DNA from: PGYT01 sp963675055
GTDB taxonomy: Bacteria; Bacteroidota; Ignavibacteria; Ignavibacteriales; Melioribacteraceae
Length of the DNA stretch: 64,000 nucleotides
Direction of reading: 5' to 3'
NCBI GenBank assembly: GCA_963675055.2
Contig: CAXXJE010000002.1
Coordinates: 2,604,001 to 2,668,000 of the forward strand
Part shown: in pieces, positions 35,073 through 44,320 of the stretch
Layout: every line of letters starts with the position of its first letter
How positions within the stretch are numbered: position 1 is the stretch's first letter
Made by a program: the position numbers and the translations under genes
Notes under the pieces: model-generated
The model's input: only the letters and a program-made list of their open reading frames with translations
Databases searched by the model: none
Told to the model about the DNA's origin: nothing

Positions 35073-35912
35073 CTAACGAGAATACTTAAGGATTTTATCA
35101 GGGATTAAGACATAAATGGCATAATCTGTAACAATTGCTTTGCGTATTAATGTTCCGTCCAAATGCGGATCAAAATTTTTAAATCCTGCTGATTGATTTC
35201 TCAGATTCAAATATTTGATTTTTAATTCACTGCTGATTGTTAAAATGTTGTCCTGTATCGTCAACTTTGGTTCACTTAATCCTGAATTAAGTCTTGCAAG
35301 ACCGCTGCCGAACACATCAAATACTTTAATGATATCACCGTCGGCAATGTACAGGTTTGTGGAATTGGAAACAGCAATATCCTGCGGATCATCTAGTGCG
35401 AATTCTCCGGCATCAGTGTTTCCTATCTCTAGAATGAAATTACCCCTAAGATCATATTTAAGCACTCTCTGATTGTCACCGTCGAGAACAAAAAGATCAC
35501 CTTGGTTTGAAACAATACAGCTCCTTGGGTATGCGAATTTGTATCGTTCATCCTCTCGGCTGCTTGTTGTAAATGAGGATAGGAAATTGAGATCTTTATC
35601 AAAGATCTGTATCCTATGATTGTTTTGATCCGTTACATACACATTCAAAGTTGTCGCAAAGATATCAACCGGATTATCGAATGCACTTGCAGACCAGCCG
35701 TATCCCCCGATGGTTTTTAGTGTGATTCCTGCAGGAGATAGTTTGTAGACCTCATTGGTTTCCGAATCGCAGATAAAAATGAATCCGGCTGCGTTAATAT
35801 CGAAACAGGAAGCATCTGTGAAATCTCCAATCACTTCTTGTAGCCCGGATGACTGTGCTTGATATACAATGTTTAATAAAAAGACTATGCAGAGTGTTCT
35901 GATCATACCCAA
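35073..35912 (-). CDS. Secreted NHL-repeat beta-propeller protein
   Basis: A 279-residue exported protein, signal peptide ending near IVYQAQS. It contains NHL/6-bladed propeller repeats: FDNPVDIFATTLNVYVTDQN, FAYPRSCIVSNQGDLFVLDG and LDDPQDIAVSNSTNLYIADG. Such repeats bind proteins or carbohydrates; no catalytic residues are evident. First gene of a three-gene minus-strand run with DUF2085 and the small membrane protein. Confidence 0.8.
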   Translation of the reverse strand: MGMIRTLCIVFLLNIVYQAQSSGLQEVIGDFTDASCFDINAAGFIFICDSETNEVYKLSPAGITLKTIGGYGWSASAFDNPVDIFATTLNVYVTDQNNHRIQIFDKDLNFLSSFTTSSREDERYKFAYPRSCIVSNQGDLFVLDGDNQRVLKYDLRGNFILEIGNTDAGEFALDDPQDIAVSNSTNLYIADGDIIKVFDVFGSGLARLNSGLSEPKLTIQDNILTISSELKIKYLNLRNQSAGFKNFDPHLDGTLIRKAIVTDYAIYVLIPDKILKYSR

Positions 35913-36050
35913 ATATAGTGATAATGCTGTTGAGTGGAAATGATAATGTAAATACCGGGCAGTTCGCGGAGCAATATTAGTTTATTTTGGTCCTCAGGCG
36001 GTTTATTTATATTGATTCGGGATCAATATTAGGTTAAATTTCGATGCCAA

Positions 36051-36902
36051 ATGAGTTCAAATTATTTTAAAAAATATAGCGGTGCCGGAAACGATTTCAT
36101 CGTTTTCGATAAAGCGGAGAATCCCGAATTACCCATTTCTTCGGAAATTATTCGTCGCATTTGCGATAGACGATATGGAGTGGGTGCAGACGGAATTATC
36201 GTAATTAACGATATTCCCGATTATAATTTCGAAATGCAGTACTATAATGCTGATGGTTCTCTAGGTTCATTATGCGGCAATGGCGCTAGATGTGCATTGA
36301 AATATGCGTCGGTTTCAGGACGATTACCGGACAATAAAGCGAAATTTTTATGCAACAGGGAAACATATTCAGGAGTGATTAAGACTTCCAGTGAAGTGGA
36401 ATTCCAGTTGCACAGCCCGCAAAAAGTTAAAAAGGAATTTCAGCTTAAGCTATTCGACCAGCTGATTCCCGCATCATTTGCAGATACCGGTTCTCCTCAT
36501 GTGGTTGTTAATATTGACGAAATTACAAGCGGCGATAAAGATATATTAAACGAAATAGATTCTTTTCCGGTTACCAAATGGGGAAAAGAAATTCGTTATC
36601 ACGAGGATTTTGCTCCCGGCGGTACCAACGTAAACTTCGTACAGATTAAGGATAATGTAGTTCATATAAGGACTTTTGAAAGAGGGGTTGAGGCAGAGAC
36701 TCTGGCATGTGGAACCGGTTCTGTTGCTGCGTCGATTATTGCTGCATTAAATTACGGATTAACGACGCCGGTTAAGCTAAAAACATTCGGTGGTGATTAC
36801 CTGCACGTTGCTTTTGATAAATCCGGAGAGGAATTTAAAAATGTTTCTTTAACCGGACCGGCAGTGCAGGTATTTAAAGGAGAAATCAAATTATCAAATT
36901 AA
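36051..36902 (+). CDS. dapF: Diaminopimelate epimerase
   Basis: A 283-residue DapF, interconverting LL- and meso-diaminopimelate for lysine and peptidoglycan. The two catalytic Cys are Cys75 in LCGNGARCA and Cys220 in ETLACGTGSVA. KYSGAGNDFIVFD and RRYGVGADGI are further signatures. Length is normal. The next gene begins 10 bp after its stop. Confidence 0.96.
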   Translation: MSSNYFKKYSGAGNDFIVFDKAENPELPISSEIIRRICDRRYGVGADGIIVINDIPDYNFEMQYYNADGSLGSLCGNGARCALKYASVSGRLPDNKAKFLCNRETYSGVIKTSSEVEFQLHSPQKVKKEFQLKLFDQLIPASFADTGSPHVVVNIDEITSGDKDILNEIDSFPVTKWGKEIRYHEDFAPGGTNVNFVQIKDNVVHIRTFERGVEAETLACGTGSVAASIIAALNYGLTTPVKLKTFGGDYLHVAFDKSGEEFKNVSLTGPAVQVFKGEIKLSN

Positions 36903-36912
36903 GAGGAAATAA

Positions 36913-37209
36913 ATGGGAAAAGTGTTGTTCTCAATTAAGTATGAAATTCTTCCCGATAAACGGGAGTCTTATCTCGATGTTGTTAGGGAATTAAAGTCAC
37001 TTGTTAAGTCAGAAGGTCTGGAAAGTTATTCTGTTTTCGAACAAAAAGGAAAACCGAATATGTTTCAGGAAATGTATGTGTTTGAATCGAAACAGGCTTT
37101 TGAGGACTTTGATGATGAGCCGAGTGAAAGAGTTGATCTGCTTATGAATAAGTTATCTGATATGGTGAAAGAACAAAGTACAAAGTATTCAACTTTTTAT
37201 GAAATCTAA
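36913..37209 (+). CDS. Small protein of the dimeric alpha/beta barrel (ABM-like) fold
   Basis: A 98-residue protein with the strand-helix pattern of antibiotic-biosynthesis-monooxygenase-like proteins: KYEILPDKRESYLDVVRELK, then SEGLESYSVFEQKGKPNMFQ and EMYVFESKQAFEDFDDEP. The usual catalytic residues are not evident, so no reaction is assigned. GAGGAAATAA precedes the ATG and it is probably co-transcribed with dapF. Confidence 0.65.
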   Translation: MGKVLFSIKYEILPDKRESYLDVVRELKSLVKSEGLESYSVFEQKGKPNMFQEMYVFESKQAFEDFDDEPSERVDLLMNKLSDMVKEQSTKYSTFYEI

Positions 37210-37257
37210 CAAATGGAATTGTTAGTACAAACGTCATTTCTTATATAATGTTTATTT

Positions 37258-38307
37258 ATGCTTGAATATATTGGCGCTATACATATGCATTCGGTATTTT
37301 CAGACGGAACAGGAAAGCCTGAAGAAATTGCCGGATTTGCAGATGAAGTCGGACTGGATTTTATAGTTCTTACCGATCATAATACGCTCCGTGCCCTGGA
37401 TGAAGGATATGAAAAATGGTATGGCAAAACTCTTCTTCTGGTCGGCTGTGAGATTAATGACAAGCAAAATCTTAACCATTTCCTGGCTCTTGGTATCGAC
37501 AAAACTCCATCGACGCGAATTCCCGCAAAGGAATATGTGAAACTTATTAAGGATTCCGGGGGAGTTGGGATTATAGCTCATCCTCATGAGAAGAGATCAT
37601 CCATGAAAGAGCATCCTCCATACCCCTGGAAGGAGTGGGATACCGATGATTTTACCGGACTGGAAGTCTGGAATCATATGTCGCAGTGGATGGAAGGCCT
37701 TACTGAACAAAACAAATACAATTATTTTGTTCATCCTCTTCGTTCGAACACTCATCCGCCCGAGGAAACTCTTGAACTTTGGGATCGATTAAACCTGGAA
37801 AGAAGGGTGGTAGGAATTGGTGGGATAGATGCTCACGCACATAAAATCAACCTTCTCGGATTTTTCGAAGTTGAAGTTTTCCCCTACAAGGTTTTATTCA
37901 AATCGATCAGAACTCATATACTTACAAAAGAGCAGATTAAGAAAGGGGAATCGAAGGATAATTTGCAAAATGCGAAGGAAAGTATTTATTCTGCATTGAA
38001 AGAAGGCCGGTGTTTCATTTCAAATTATTACAGGGGAGATGCGAAGGGATTCCGGTTTTTCGGTGAAAATGAAGGGAAAATATATAATATGGGTGAAAAT
38101 ATGCCGCTATCCGGGAAGACCAGGCTACGCGTATTATTACCGAATATTACCAGTGCAATTAGGTTGATAAAAAACGGTACGGCTGTTGAAGAGATTGAAA
38201 ACCTTGATGCTGAATTCATTATAAATACGCCCGGCGCCTACAGGGTGGAAATTCACCAGGATAATTTCCCCTGGATCTATTCAAATCATATTAGAATAGG
38301 AATATAA
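37258..38307 (+). CDS. PHP-domain metal-dependent phosphoesterase-like protein
   Basis: A 349-residue protein starting directly with the PHP domain: IHMHSVFSDGTGKPEEIAGF, LDFIVLTDHNTLRA, GIIAHPHEKRS and later GIGGIDAHAHKIN provide the metal-binding His and Asp. The C-terminal 120 residues are beta-rich (RLRVLLPNITSAIRLIKNG). The substrate is unknown; the family includes phosphoesterases and DNA polymerase PHP domains, and CehA-like proteins have this general build. Confidence 0.85.
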   Translation: MLEYIGAIHMHSVFSDGTGKPEEIAGFADEVGLDFIVLTDHNTLRALDEGYEKWYGKTLLLVGCEINDKQNLNHFLALGIDKTPSTRIPAKEYVKLIKDSGGVGIIAHPHEKRSSMKEHPPYPWKEWDTDDFTGLEVWNHMSQWMEGLTEQNKYNYFVHPLRSNTHPPEETLELWDRLNLERRVVGIGGIDAHAHKINLLGFFEVEVFPYKVLFKSIRTHILTKEQIKKGESKDNLQNAKESIYSALKEGRCFISNYYRGDAKGFRFFGENEGKIYNMGENMPLSGKTRLRVLLPNITSAIRLIKNGTAVEEIENLDAEFIINTPGAYRVEIHQDNFPWIYSNHIRIGI

Positions 38308-38360
38308 ATTTTTATATCTTTCCTGTCTATATTTTATCTGAATACATATTTGGAGTAGAT

Positions 38361-39050
38361 GTGTTAGCAAAAAAGAAAAAACTGTCCAAAAAGCAAATTA
38401 AAGAGGACAAACTGGTAACAAGTTACTACCAGGCACAGAAGTTCTATGAAGATTATCAATCAAAAATATTTATTGTCGTTGCGGCGATCGCAGTAGTTAT
38501 AGTTGCTGCATTTTGGTATTCATCCAAAATTGAACAGGAAAATATGTCCGCAACAACAGAATTGGCAAGGGTAATTCCGATTTACGATCAGGGATCTTAT
38601 CTTGAAGCGATTGACGGAAGACCCGGAACAAACATATTAGGACTCAGAACGATTGTTGATGAATTCAGCGGGTCGGAACAAGGTGAAGTCGCAAGAATTT
38701 ATCTTGCCAACTCGTTATATAATACCGGTAAGATTGATGAAGCTCTTGAAGAGTATGATAATTATTCAGGCTCAAGCGACCTGCTGGCTGCCACAGCTCT
38801 TGCCGGTAAAGCTGCATGTTATGAAGCAAAAGGTAACAGCGCTGAAGCTGCGGATTTATATTTATCTGCCTCTTCCGTGAATGATACTGATCCTCAAAAT
38901 CCCGACTATATGCTGAGTGCCGCAAAGAATTATATTGATTCGGGCAGCAAATCAAAGGCCGAAAAAATACTAAATGAAATAAAAGCCGAATATAAAAATA
39001 CACAGGCAGCACGCGAAGTTGATAAGTACCTTGTTTACACAAAAATTTAA
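38361..39050 (+). CDS. Single-pass TPR protein (YfgM-like)
   Basis: A 229-residue protein starting at GTG (TTGGAGTAGAT upstream); an overlapping ATG two bases earlier runs straight into a stop. A Lys-rich cytoplasmic N-terminus is followed by one TM (IFIVVAAIAVVIVAAFWY, about residues 38-55) and a periplasmic TPR region (YLANSLYNTGKIDEALEEYD, AGKAACYEAKGNSAEAADLY). This layout resembles YfgM, which in E. coli associates with SecYEG and periplasmic chaperones; the assignment here is structural only. Confidence 0.75.
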   Translation: MLAKKKKLSKKQIKEDKLVTSYYQAQKFYEDYQSKIFIVVAAIAVVIVAAFWYSSKIEQENMSATTELARVIPIYDQGSYLEAIDGRPGTNILGLRTIVDEFSGSEQGEVARIYLANSLYNTGKIDEALEEYDNYSGSSDLLAATALAGKAACYEAKGNSAEAADLYLSASSVNDTDPQNPDYMLSAAKNYIDSGSKSKAEKILNEIKAEYKNTQAAREVDKYLVYTKI

Positions 39051-39095
39051 TCGGTTTACTTAATTCTAATAAATATTGATCTGTAAGAGGAAATA

Positions 39096-39662
39096 ATGGC
39101 GGATACATCAGATTTCAGAAATGGTCTTATAATTAAATTTAAGAATGACCTTTATACAATTGTTGAGTTTCAGCATGTTAAACCGGGTAAGGGGGGTGCA
39201 TTTGTCAGAACCAAAGTTAAAAACCTGCGCACCGGTAAAGTATTGGACAATACCTTCAGATCAGGTGAAAGTGTTGAGACTGTTCGTGTTGAACGTAAAA
39301 AATATCAGTTCCTGTATAAAGAATCGGGCGGACTGGTATTAATGGATAATGATACTTACGAACAAATGACTGTTCCCACGGAGCAATTTGGTGACGGTGA
39401 AAAATTTCTTAAAGAAAGCGAAGAAGTTGAGGTTTTATTGGACGATCAGGATCAGATTATTTTGGTCGAACTTCCTGTCTTTGTAATTTTGAAAGTTATT
39501 GAAACAGAGCCCGGATTCAAGGGTGATACTGCAACAAACGTTATGAAACCAGCCACTCTGGAAACAGGCGCACAGATTCAGGTGCCTCTTTTTATCAATG
39601 AAGGTGACGTGCTGAAAGTTGATACCAGAACAGGCGAATATTCCGAACGAGTTAAAAATTAA
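39096..39662 (+). CDS. efp: Translation elongation factor P
   Basis: A 188-residue EF-P, which rescues ribosomes stalled at polyproline. The modification loop is KPGKGGAFVRTKVKN with Lys32 at the tip, so a lysine-type modification such as beta-lysylation is possible. The three beta-barrel domains are of normal length and the C-terminus ends GDVLKVDTRTGEYSERV. It precedes accB-accC, a common arrangement. Confidence 0.96.
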   Translation: MADTSDFRNGLIIKFKNDLYTIVEFQHVKPGKGGAFVRTKVKNLRTGKVLDNTFRSGESVETVRVERKKYQFLYKESGGLVLMDNDTYEQMTVPTEQFGDGEKFLKESEEVEVLLDDQDQIILVELPVFVILKVIETEPGFKGDTATNVMKPATLETGAQIQVPLFINEGDVLKVDTRTGEYSERVKN

Positions 39663-39674
39663 AAAGTGCGGGTC

Positions 39675-40133
39675 ATGGATATAAACAAAATCAAACAACT
39701 AATTAAACTAGTTGAAAAAAGTGAAATCGCCGACTTTTCAATTCAGGAAGGCGATTTGAAGATTAAAATTTCCAAGAATTCCAGGAACCAGGTTGTTACA
39801 AGTATCCCTGCCGTTAGCCCGGCACCGGCTGCAGAAGCGGTTCAAGCTGCTAATGCTGAATTACAACCTGCTGCGGGAAAATTGGCCGACAATTTATACG
39901 AAATTAAATCTCCAATTGTCGGTACGTTTTACAGAGCTCCTGCTCCTGATGCTGATTCCTATGTACAGGTTGGAGACCAGGTAAGCGAAGGTTCGGTTCT
40001 TTGTATAGTTGAAGCGATGAAACTTATGAACGAAATCGAATCAGACGTCAGCGGGAAAGTTGTTAAAATACTCGTTGAGAATGCGACACCGGTCGAATAC
40101 AATCAGCCTCTGTTTTTAATAGAGAGATCTTAA
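39675..40133 (+). CDS. accB: Acetyl-CoA carboxylase biotin carboxyl carrier protein
   Basis: A 152-residue AccB. The ATG at 39675 fits homologues (MDINKIKQLIKLVEKSEIAD); a GTG three codons earlier is less likely. A Pro/Ala-rich linker (ISPAPAAEAVQ region) leads to the biotinyl domain, with biotinylated Lys116 in VEAMKLMNEIES. Together with AccC it forms the biotin carboxylase half of acetyl-CoA carboxylase, the first step in fatty acid synthesis. 26 bp to accC. Confidence 0.95.
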   Translation: MDINKIKQLIKLVEKSEIADFSIQEGDLKIKISKNSRNQVVTSIPAVSPAPAAEAVQAANAELQPAAGKLADNLYEIKSPIVGTFYRAPAPDADSYVQVGDQVSEGSVLCIVEAMKLMNEIESDVSGKVVKILVENATPVEYNQPLFLIERS

Positions 40134-40159
40134 CACATCAAAAATTTCCCGAGGATATT

Positions 40160-41503
40160 TTGTTTAACAAAATACTGATTGCTAATCGAGGCGAAATTGC
40201 ACTTAGAATTATTAGAACCTGCAAGGAACTTAATATTCCGACAGTTGCTGTATATTCGGAAGCTGATGAGGATTCGCTTCATGTAGTTTTTGCGGATGAA
40301 GCCGTTTGTATCGGCCCTCCGAACAGCAGAGACAGTTACCTTAAAGTTCCGAATATCATGTCTGCGGCTCAAATTACCGGTGCCGATGCTATTCATCCCG
40401 GTTATGGGTTCCTTGCTGAAAATGCTGATTTCTCGGAAATCTGTGCCGAACATGAAATAAAATTTATCGGTCCGTCGCCAGATATGATTAATAGAATGGG
40501 TGACAAGGCACTAGCTAAAGAGACTATGAGAAAAGTGGGTGTGCCTGTTGTACCCGGATCAGACGGAGCAGTTGCTACTATTGATGATGCCAAAACAATT
40601 GCAGCTGAAATTGGTTATCCTGTTATGTTGAAGGCTTCCGCAGGCGGCGGTGGTAAAGGAATGCGTATTGTATGGGAAGAGAAAGAAATCCAAAAAGCAT
40701 TCCAGACTGCAAGCAACGAGGCTGATGCTGCATTCGGCGATCCGACTCTGTACTTGGAAAAATTTATTGAAAGTCCCCGACATGTTGAAATCCAGATTAT
40801 GGGTGACCGTTTTGGAAATGTTTACCAATACGGTGAACGCGATTGTACAGTTCAACGGCGACATCAGAAACTTATAGAAGAATCACCTTCACCTGTTATT
40901 TCACCTGAAACTCGTAATAAAATGGCCGAAGCGGCCATACTCGGCGCTCAATCGGTTAATTATGAAGGTGCTGGTACAATCGAGTTCCTTGTCGATAAGG
41001 ACCAGAATTTCTACTTTATTGAAATGAATACAAGAATTCAGGTTGAACATCCTGTTACCGAGATGGTTAATAACCTCGACCTGATTAAGCAGCAGATCCT
41101 TGCGGCATCGGGACAAAAACTGCAGGATATTCCACAAGGTATAAACGGTCACAGTATTGAATTCAGAATTAATGCCGAAGATCCGGATAACAATTTCAGA
41201 CCATCACCCGGTAAAATTGAGTATCTGCATTTCCCCGGTGGATTCGGAGTTCGTATAGATTCACATATTTATAATGATTATCACATACCGCCGTTTTATG
41301 ACTCTCTTATTGCTAAAATGATAGTCTGGGGAACAGATCGTACTCACGCGATCGCGAGAGCTAAAAGGGCGCTTGAAGAATTCACGGTTGAAGGTATTAA
41401 AACTACTATTCCGTTCCACCAGAAAGTAATTGAAAATGAGTATTTCCTTAACTCTGATTATGATACTAATTCGATAGATAAACTGTTCAATAAAAATGAT
41501 TGA
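40160..41503 (+). CDS. accC: Acetyl-CoA carboxylase biotin carboxylase subunit
   Basis: A 447-residue AccC that carboxylates biotin on AccB using ATP and bicarbonate. It begins at TTG with GAGG seven bases upstream. Signatures: FNKILIANRGEIALRIIRTC, the glycine-rich ATP loop ASAGGGGKGMRIV, FIEMNTRIQVEHPVTEM and FRINAEDPDNNFRPSPG. Length is standard. Confidence 0.96.
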   Translation: MFNKILIANRGEIALRIIRTCKELNIPTVAVYSEADEDSLHVVFADEAVCIGPPNSRDSYLKVPNIMSAAQITGADAIHPGYGFLAENADFSEICAEHEIKFIGPSPDMINRMGDKALAKETMRKVGVPVVPGSDGAVATIDDAKTIAAEIGYPVMLKASAGGGGKGMRIVWEEKEIQKAFQTASNEADAAFGDPTLYLEKFIESPRHVEIQIMGDRFGNVYQYGERDCTVQRRHQKLIEESPSPVISPETRNKMAEAAILGAQSVNYEGAGTIEFLVDKDQNFYFIEMNTRIQVEHPVTEMVNNLDLIKQQILAASGQKLQDIPQGINGHSIEFRINAEDPDNNFRPSPGKIEYLHFPGGFGVRIDSHIYNDYHIPPFYDSLIAKMIVWGTDRTHAIARAKRALEEFTVEGIKTTIPFHQKVIENEYFLNSDYDTNSIDKLFNKND

Positions 41504-41511
41504 GGTCAAAA

Positions 41512-41889
41512 ATGAACGTGCCTGCAGAATTGAAATATACTAAAGATCATGAATGGTTGAAAATTGAAGGTAACACCGGCACTATAGGAGTTACCGATTA
41601 TGCCCAGGGTGAGCTGGGTGATGTAGTTTTTGTTGATATTGATCCGGACATGAATGAAATAGTAGCCGGCGAATCATTCGGAACTATTGAAGCCGTTAAA
41701 ACAGTTAGCGATTTGTTTGCTCCTGTTTCAGGCAGTGTTGTTGAAATTAATGAAAAACTTCAGGACGAACCTGAGCTTGTTAACTCTGATCCTTATGGTG
41801 AAGGATGGCTTATCAAGGTTGAACTAAGTGATACAGCTCAGCTTGATGCACTTCTGGATAGTGAAGGATACTCAGCTCAACTAAGCTAA
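41512..41889 (+). CDS. gcvH: Glycine cleavage system H protein
   Basis: A 125-residue lipoyl carrier. The lipoylated Lys63 is in GTIEAVKTVSDLFAPVSG; KYTKDHEWLKIEG is the usual N-terminus. GAGG stands before the ATG at 41512, 8 bp after accC. No gcvT or gcvP is present, so partners are elsewhere or the protein serves mainly in lipoate transfer. The neighbourhood of biotin and lipoyl swinging-arm proteins is noteworthy. Confidence 0.94.
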   Translation: MNVPAELKYTKDHEWLKIEGNTGTIGVTDYAQGELGDVVFVDIDPDMNEIVAGESFGTIEAVKTVSDLFAPVSGSVVEINEKLQDEPELVNSDPYGEGWLIKVELSDTAQLDALLDSEGYSAQLS

Positions 41890-41914
41890 CCAGCGAATTC
41901 TGTAAATAATTTTC

Positions 41915-41945
41915 AAGCCTCATTAATTTCCTGTTAGTGAGGCTT
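41915..41945 (+). terminator. Terminator after gcvH
   Basis: Arms AAGCCTCA and TGAGGCTT enclose a 15-nt loop, followed by CATTTATATATA. It separates the accB-accC-gcvH transcript from guaA. Confidence 0.65.
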
Positions 41946-41970
41946 CATTTATATATACAAGGACCTACGG

Positions 41971-43512
41971 ATGGAACACAACGAAACTATACTCATTCTT
42001 GATTTCGGATCACAATATACCCAGTTAATTGCCAGACGCATTCGTGAGCTGAATGTTTACTCTGAAATTCATCCTCATACATTCGGTATTGACGAATTGA
42101 AGAAAATGAATCCGAAAGGTATAATCCTATCCGGTGGGCCAATGAGCGTATACGATAAAGACTCTCCACAGATTGATCCGGAAGTATTGGAGCTTGGCAT
42201 TCCGGTTCTCGGTATTTGTTACGGACTGCAATTAATTTGCAGAAACTTGAAGGGTAATGTCGAACCGGCAGAGAACAGGGAATACGGTAAAGCAATGCTG
42301 AACATTGTTGACAGCAAAGGTATACTGGAAGGTGTTGAAAAAAACTCTACTGTCTGGATGAGTCATGGAGATTATGTAACAATGATGCCTGAAGGATTCC
42401 AAATAACTTCGGAAACCGCCAGCTCTCCGATATGTTCAATCAGTAATGAGCAGAAGAAGATTTATGGTCTGCAGTTTCATCCTGAAGTTGTTCACACTGA
42501 AGAGGGAATTAAAATACTCAAGAATTTTGTTAGCAGCATTTGTGGGTGTTCAGGTAGTTGGACTCCGGATAATTTTATTTCGGCAAGTGTTGCTGAAATA
42601 AAACAGAGAGTTGGTGATGCCCACGTCATTTGTGCTCTAAGCGGTGGTGTGGATTCATCAGTCGCGGCATTACTTGTTCATAAAGCCATTGGTGATCAAC
42701 TCACATGCATACACATCGATACAGGAATGATGCGAAAGAATGAAAGCGAGAATTTCGTAAAATTGTTTAACGAGAAATACGACCTTAAAGTACTTCACAT
42801 CGACGCTTCCGAAAAATTCCTTGGTCGTTTAGAAGGTGTGATAGATCCGGAGAAGAAGAGAAAAATTATCGGGAATACTTTTATCGATGTCTTCGATGAA
42901 GAGGCTGGTAAATTGAATGACGCGGCTTTTCTAGTTCAGGGAACATTGTATCCCGATGTAATCGAATCGGTTTCTGTAAAAGGCCAGTCGGTTACAATTA
43001 AAACTCATCACAATGTTGGCGGACTTCCCGAGAAAATGAATCTCAAACTTATTGAACCTTTCAGGGAGTTATTCAAAGACGAGGTTCGCGCAATCGGGCA
43101 TGAACTTGACTTACCGGTTGAGTTTATTAACCGACACCCGTTTCCCGGTCCCGGACTTGCCGTTAGAATTTTAGGGGAAATTACAAAAAACAGACTTGAT
43201 ATACTCCGCGAAGCTGATGATATTTACATAACCGAGATCAGCAACTTCGGTATTTACAACGAGATCTGGCAGGCATTCGCAGTGCTGCTTCCTGTTCAGA
43301 CGGTGGGAGTTATGGGGGACGCCCGCACATACGAGAATGTAGTCGCACTTAGAGCGGTTACATCCACTGATGGAATGACTGCCGATTGGTACAGGTTTTC
43401 TTCGGAGTTTCTCGAATCTGTATCGAATAAAATTATTAGAAATGTTAAGGGAATAAACAGAGTAGTTTACGATATCAGTTCCAAGCCACCTGCAACTATC
43501 GAATGGGAATAA
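41971..43512 (+). CDS. guaA: GMP synthase (glutamine-hydrolysing)
   Basis: A 513-residue GuaA converting XMP to GMP. The N-terminal class I glutamine amidotransferase has the nucleophile Cys in LGICYGLQLIC and the His-Glu pair in LQFHPEVVHTEEG. The ATP pyrophosphatase domain has the P-loop ALSGGVDSSVAALL, and the C-terminal dimerisation domain ends with YDISSKPPATIEWE, identical in form to other GuaA proteins. Confidence 0.97.
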   Translation: MEHNETILILDFGSQYTQLIARRIRELNVYSEIHPHTFGIDELKKMNPKGIILSGGPMSVYDKDSPQIDPEVLELGIPVLGICYGLQLICRNLKGNVEPAENREYGKAMLNIVDSKGILEGVEKNSTVWMSHGDYVTMMPEGFQITSETASSPICSISNEQKKIYGLQFHPEVVHTEEGIKILKNFVSSICGCSGSWTPDNFISASVAEIKQRVGDAHVICALSGGVDSSVAALLVHKAIGDQLTCIHIDTGMMRKNESENFVKLFNEKYDLKVLHIDASEKFLGRLEGVIDPEKKRKIIGNTFIDVFDEEAGKLNDAAFLVQGTLYPDVIESVSVKGQSVTIKTHHNVGGLPEKMNLKLIEPFRELFKDEVRAIGHELDLPVEFINRHPFPGPGLAVRILGEITKNRLDILREADDIYITEISNFGIYNEIWQAFAVLLPVQTVGVMGDARTYENVVALRAVTSTDGMTADWYRFSSEFLESVSNKIIRNVKGINRVVYDISSKPPATIEWE

Positions 43513-43540
43513 AATAGTTACCTGAAAATAGAGGTGTGAA

Positions 43541-44218
43541 ATCAAAGTTAAAGAACTTCCGCTGGACGAACGACCGCGGGAGAAATTGATTCTAAGGGGA
43601 GCACAGAATCTCAGCAACGCGGAACTTGTGGCAATAATGCTTCGAACCGGAACAAAAGGGAAATCAGTTATCCAGGTTGCCCTGGAGTTAATTGTGAAGT
43701 ACGATAATGTTGCCCAGCTTGCTCTTCAGTCAGTTGAGTCATTGTCGAAAAACATCGGCATAGGCAGAGATAAAGCGGCTACATTGGTTGCTGCTTTCGA
43801 GCTTTCGAAGCGAATCGACCTTCAGAAAAAATGGTTCTCTAACAAGAAGGTTACTTCTCCGGATGACGTAGCTGGTATTTTCATTCCTCTGCTCAGGGAT
43901 GAAGTTAAAGAAAAGTTCATTGTAGTTTGTCTTAATTCGTCGAACAAGATTATAAAGTACGAAGTTGTGAGTATAGGAACTTTAAATAGTAGTCTTATTC
44001 ACGCAAGAGAAGTTTTTAAGGTTGCAATTGAAAATAATTCTGCTAATATTATCTTAATTCATAATCATCCCAGCGGTAATCCTGAACCGAGCAGGGAAGA
44101 TATTGAAATCACAAAGAAACTAGTCGAAGCGGGGAACTTACTCGAAATCAAGGTGTTTGATCATATTATAATTGCTCAAACTGAGTTTGTTAGTATGATT
44201 GACAGAAAAATCGTGTAA
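43541..44218 (+). CDS. radC: RadC-family JAB-domain protein with unclear start codon
   Basis: About 225 residues. The frame reads IKVKELPLDERPREKLILRG from 43541, which is the expected RadC N-terminus, and a Shine-Dalgarno-like GAGG lies 7 nt upstream, but the codon at this position is ATC, not ATG/GTG/TTG. The first standard start, TTG at 43586, would cut off the conserved first 15 residues. The JAB metal motif is LIHNHPSGNPEPSREDIE (HxH and distal Asp), and a helix-hairpin-helix region lies N-terminal. RadC homologues have no proven repair role. See the finding on the start. Confidence 0.85.
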   Translation: MKVKELPLDERPREKLILRGAQNLSNAELVAIMLRTGTKGKSVIQVALELIVKYDNVAQLALQSVESLSKNIGIGRDKAATLVAAFELSKRIDLQKKWFSNKKVTSPDDVAGIFIPLLRDEVKEKFIVVCLNSSNKIIKYEVVSIGTLNSSLIHAREVFKVAIENNSANIILIHNHPSGNPEPSREDIEITKKLVEAGNLLEIKVFDHIIIAQTEFVSMIDRKIV

Positions 44219-44320
44219 AAAAAGCATTTTTTCGGCATAATAATTCCTAAAATTTAAAAAAATGGTTATATTTAACAGACTTAATATAAAGACACAAATT
44301 TCATTCAAAGGAGGATTCAA

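Noticed and set aside
43536..43580. GTG at 43536 as start of radC
   Set aside because: It is in a different frame and soon reaches a stop, so it cannot give the RadC protein without a frameshift.
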